Positions 15,120-17,320 of a stretch of DNA of 17,320 nt are shown here, in pieces (position 1 is the first letter of the stretch; each line of letters begins with the position of its first letter). A model generated the notes under the pieces. The model did not search any database. It had not been told where the DNA came from and saw only the letters and a program-made list of their open reading frames with translations. A program made the position numbers and the translations under genes. Location of the stretch: the NCBI GenBank assembly GCA_022570975.1, contig JACZYS010000014.1, positions 3,707 to 21,026 on the forward strand, written 5' to 3'. The DNA is from Candidatus Zixiibacteriota bacterium. Lineage in GTDB: Bacteria > Zixibacteria > MSB-5A5 > GN15 > FEB-12.

Positions 15120-16124
15120 ATGGCGGTCGATACAGCTTCAGACGTAAAATCTGTAGAATTGTTAAACGATTCTTATAGGAAAATCAAAAATGAAATTTCG
15201 AAAGTCATTATTGGTCAGGATAAAGTTGTTGAGCAGCTTTTAATCTCGCTTTTATCATCCGGTCATTGCCTGTTGATTGGTGTACCGGGGCTGGCCAAGA
15301 CTCTTTTGATTTCAACCTTATCACAAGTTCTGGATCTAAATTTTAATCGTATCCAGTTTACTCCGGATTTGATGCCGTCTGATATAACCGGTACGGAAAT
15401 TATTGAAGAAGATCACACCACTGGCAAACGGGCCTTCAAATTTGTCAAGGGCCCCGTTTTTGCAAATATAATTTTGGCCGATGAAATTAACAGGACGCCT
15501 CCCAAAACACAGGCAGCGCTTCTCCAGGCAATGCAGGAGCATGAAGTCACGATAGCCGGCGAAACATATAAATTGGAAGAACCGTTTTTTGTGCTGGCAA
15601 CACAGAATCCAATTGAGCAGGAAGGAACTTATCCACTTCCGGAGGCGCAACTTGACAGGTTTATGTTTAACGTCTATGTGGATTATCCGGATGCATCAGA
15701 AGAAGAAGAAATTGTCAAATCCACAACAGCAGACCGGATTTATACTTTGCAAAAAATACTAACACCTTCAGAAATAATTGGATACCAGAAACTGGTCAGA
15801 AAAGTGCCGGTTTCAGATAAACTGATCAATTATGCAGTCAGACTCGTCCGGGCTACCCGACCAGATGATTCTAGTGCGCCAGATTTTATTAAAAACTGGG
15901 TTAACTGGGGCGCGGGACCAAGGGCATCACAATATCTTATTCTTGCGGCCAAAACAAAAGCAATTTTGGAAGGACGACCTACGCCCGGACCAGAAGATAT
16001 TCGCTTTGCCGCCTATCCGGTTTTAAGGCACAGAATTGTAACTTCGTTTAACGCCGAAGCTGACGGAGTGGATGCAACCGACATAATTTCAAGAATCTTA
16101 GATTTGATAAAGGTAGAAGACTAA
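15120..16124 (+). CDS. MoxR-family AAA+ ATPase
   Basis: A 334-residue cytoplasmic AAA+ ATPase. The Walker A motif GVPGLAKT is at 54-61, Walker B IILADEINR at 117-125 (D121, E122), sensor 1 is Asn163 in ATQNPIEQEGTYPLPEAQ, and the arginine-finger region LDRFMF is at 178-183. The C-terminal lid domain contains WGAGPRASQYL and LRHRI, hallmarks of the MoxR proper subfamily. MoxR proteins act as chaperone-like ATPases that help mature or insert metal into partner complexes containing von Willebrand A (vWA) domains. A DUF58 protein with a vWA-like motif lies two genes downstream, the standard pairing. It opens a new operon after the candidate origin. Confidence 0.96.
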   Translation: MAVDTASDVKSVELLNDSYRKIKNEISKVIIGQDKVVEQLLISLLSSGHCLLIGVPGLAKTLLISTLSQVLDLNFNRIQFTPDLMPSDITGTEIIEEDHTTGKRAFKFVKGPVFANIILADEINRTPPKTQAALLQAMQEHEVTIAGETYKLEEPFFVLATQNPIEQEGTYPLPEAQLDRFMFNVYVDYPDASEEEEIVKSTTADRIYTLQKILTPSEIIGYQKLVRKVPVSDKLINYAVRLVRATRPDDSSAPDFIKNWVNWGAGPRASQYLILAAKTKAILEGRPTPGPEDIRFAAYPVLRHRIVTSFNAEADGVDATDIISRILDLIKVED

Positions 16125-16140
16125 AAATAATAAGTCTGAA

Positions 16141-16656
16141 ATGAATAATTTTCAAATCTCGACCCTCCCGCCATTTGCAAAACTATTTGTAGGCATCTTT
16201 GCAACCCTCATGATATTGATATGTGTCTGGGCAGTTATAATATACTATGTTGAAACAGGAGTTGTTGATATAGGAAACTTGCCTGAGTATATGAAAAGCG
16301 ACTCAGCTATAAAAGATATCCCGGAGTCGGATTTGAGTGTAAATAAAAAATCAGAGATTCCGGATTTCAGGGAAAACGTGGGGCTCGCCCACACCCATAT
16401 CAACGGGCAAACACTTCTCTTTTTTGCAATCGGATTAGTTTTCTTGTTTACATCGGCCCCGGCCAAAACAAAAAAAACAATATTTTGGCTGTTTGGGGTT
16501 TCTATAATTGTTCACGTCATTGGTTTGACTGGAAGCGGTTATGCATCTATATATGATGATATTCTGGCCTTTAGCGGAATTGGAATAATAATTTCAATTT
16601 TATATATAGCTTTTTGGATATTTATTGACCTGTCCAAAAAAGCCTCCACAAATTAA
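16141..16656 (+). CDS. Unrecognised four-helix membrane protein in MoxR operon
   Basis: A 171-residue protein matching no family I recognise. TM1 spans ~14-37, followed by a ~45-residue acidic extracytoplasmic loop. Three further TM helices lie at about 90-106, 112-130 and 148-164. The start of the second helix has an H84-T-H86-I-N-G motif, and H125 lies in the third, so two or three histidines could approach each other in the membrane, as in heme- or metal-binding helical bundles. This is speculation. The start ATG 16141 is 16 bases after the MoxR stop without a clear ribosome-binding site. DUF58 begins 9 bases after its stop, so it sits inside the operon and may be a partner of the MoxR/DUF58 system. 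Confidence 0.8.
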   Translation: MNNFQISTLPPFAKLFVGIFATLMILICVWAVIIYYVETGVVDIGNLPEYMKSDSAIKDIPESDLSVNKKSEIPDFRENVGLAHTHINGQTLLFFAIGLVFLFTSAPAKTKKTIFWLFGVSIIVHVIGLTGSGYASIYDDILAFSGIGIIISILYIAFWIFIDLSKKASTN

Positions 16657-16665
16657 TTTTCTCAG

Positions 16666-17320
16666 ATGAACAAAGATTATAAAAAATATCTTAACCCGGA
16701 AACTGTTTCAAAGTTAAAGGGCATGGAGCTAAAAGCAAAAATGGTGGTAGAAGGGTTTATCGCCGGTTTGCATAAGTCACCTTACCATGGGTTTTCAGTT
16801 GAGTTTGCCGAGCATCGCCAGTACATGCCTGGGGACAACATCCGTAACATTGATTGGAAAGTTTATGCCAAGTCAGACCGCTACTATATCAAGCAGTTTG
16901 AAGAAGAGACCAATTTAAAAGCATATATTCTTTTGGACTGTTCGGCATCCATGGCTTATTCCTCCGGAGATAGAATAAGCAAACTTGATTATGCCGGGCT
17001 TTTGACCGGCGCCCTTTCATATATGATGCTTCGCCAGCGAGATGCAGTCGGGCTGGTTACATTTGATGATAAGCTCAGGCGATACATTCCTCCCCGGTCC
17101 AAGTCCGGACACCTGCATCTGTTGTTAAATGAAATTGCCTCCCAAAAGCCGTCAGAAGCAACCGATATTTCTGCAACTCTTCATGAAATGGCCGAACGCA
17201 TAAAAAGACGCGGTCTGATTATTATCATGTCTGATCTGCTGGATGATGCCGACAAAATAATTTCCGGGCTAAAACATTTCCGCTACAACAAACATGAGAT
17301 GATTGTCTTTCACATTTTGG
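16666..17320 (+). CDS. DUF58 family protein (partial, right edge)
   Basis: ATG 16666 opens a frame of 218 codons that is still open at the right edge. The DUF58 signature is clear: FAEHRQYMPGDNIRNIDW at 47-64, then KVYAKSDRYYIKQFEEETN. This leads into a vWA-like fold with D91-C-S93-A-S95, a MIDAS-type DxSxS metal site, and later LIIIMSDLLDD (184-194). No TM segment is seen in the visible part, so this is the soluble DUF58 type. DUF58 proteins are regular partners of MoxR ATPases. Further vWA (BatA-like) or TM genes would be expected to the right. Confidence 0.95.
   Translation, partial: MNKDYKKYLNPETVSKLKGMELKAKMVVEGFIAGLHKSPYHGFSVEFAEHRQYMPGDNIRNIDWKVYAKSDRYYIKQFEEETNLKAYILLDCSASMAYSSGDRISKLDYAGLLTGALSYMMLRQRDAVGLVTFDDKLRRYIPPRSKSGHLHLLLNEIASQKPSEATDISATLHEMAERIKRRGLIIIMSDLLDDADKIISGLKHFRYNKHEMIVFHIL

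Noticed and set aside
15629..15637. TTATCCACT in moxR as a further DnaA box
   Set aside because: One mismatch to the consensus, inside the conserved GTYPLPEAQ coding region; most likely chance.

Overview
The window reads as part of a bacterial chromosome from an uncultured Gram-negative lineage. YidC has the large periplasmic domain of Gram-negative homologues. It also has a lysine where Proteobacteria carry the groove arginine. Together with bactofilin, M23 and MoxR/DUF58 genes, this suggests a member of the FCB superphylum (for example a Zixibacteria- or Marinimicrobia-like bacterium). That placement is an inference and not firm. By eye the sequence is about 40% G+C, rich in the tetranucleotide CCGG, and several genes start with GTG or TTG.

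Region 1 (1-2446, minus strand): a P-loop NTPase/kinase-like gene, then a secreted M1-aminopeptidase-like protein that has lost every zinc-binding residue and runs off the left edge. Region 2 (2573-5143, plus strand): an M24 (Xaa-Pro) peptidase, a very AT-rich gap, and a Fic-family protein whose composition differs from its neighbours and which looks acquired.

Region 3 (5148-14692, plus strand): the conserved cluster often found near bacterial origins: rpmH, rnpA, yidD, yidC, mnmE, mnmG, rsmG, parA, parB, followed by a membrane-anchored M23 peptidase and a bactofilin. It opens with a clear sigma70-type promoter and a leader hairpin. The genes cover ribosome and RNase P parts, membrane insertion, wobble-U34 tRNA modification (MnmE with MnmG), 16S rRNA methylation, chromosome partition and cell-wall/cytoskeletal functions. 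A perfect parS site lies inside rsmG. The start of mnmE is out of frame across a run of nine A residues.

Region 4 (14693-15119): a 427-base gap with two perfect DnaA boxes in inverted orientation, a third near-box, two 8-bp palindromes and an AT-rich block. This is a candidate replication origin, although no dnaA gene is in view and gene orientation does not clearly support it. Region 5 (15120-17320, plus strand): a MoxR AAA+ ATPase, an unrecognised four-helix membrane protein and a DUF58 protein cut by the right edge, forming a typical MoxR chaperone-type operon.

No tRNA, rRNA, CRISPR array or insertion sequence was seen.
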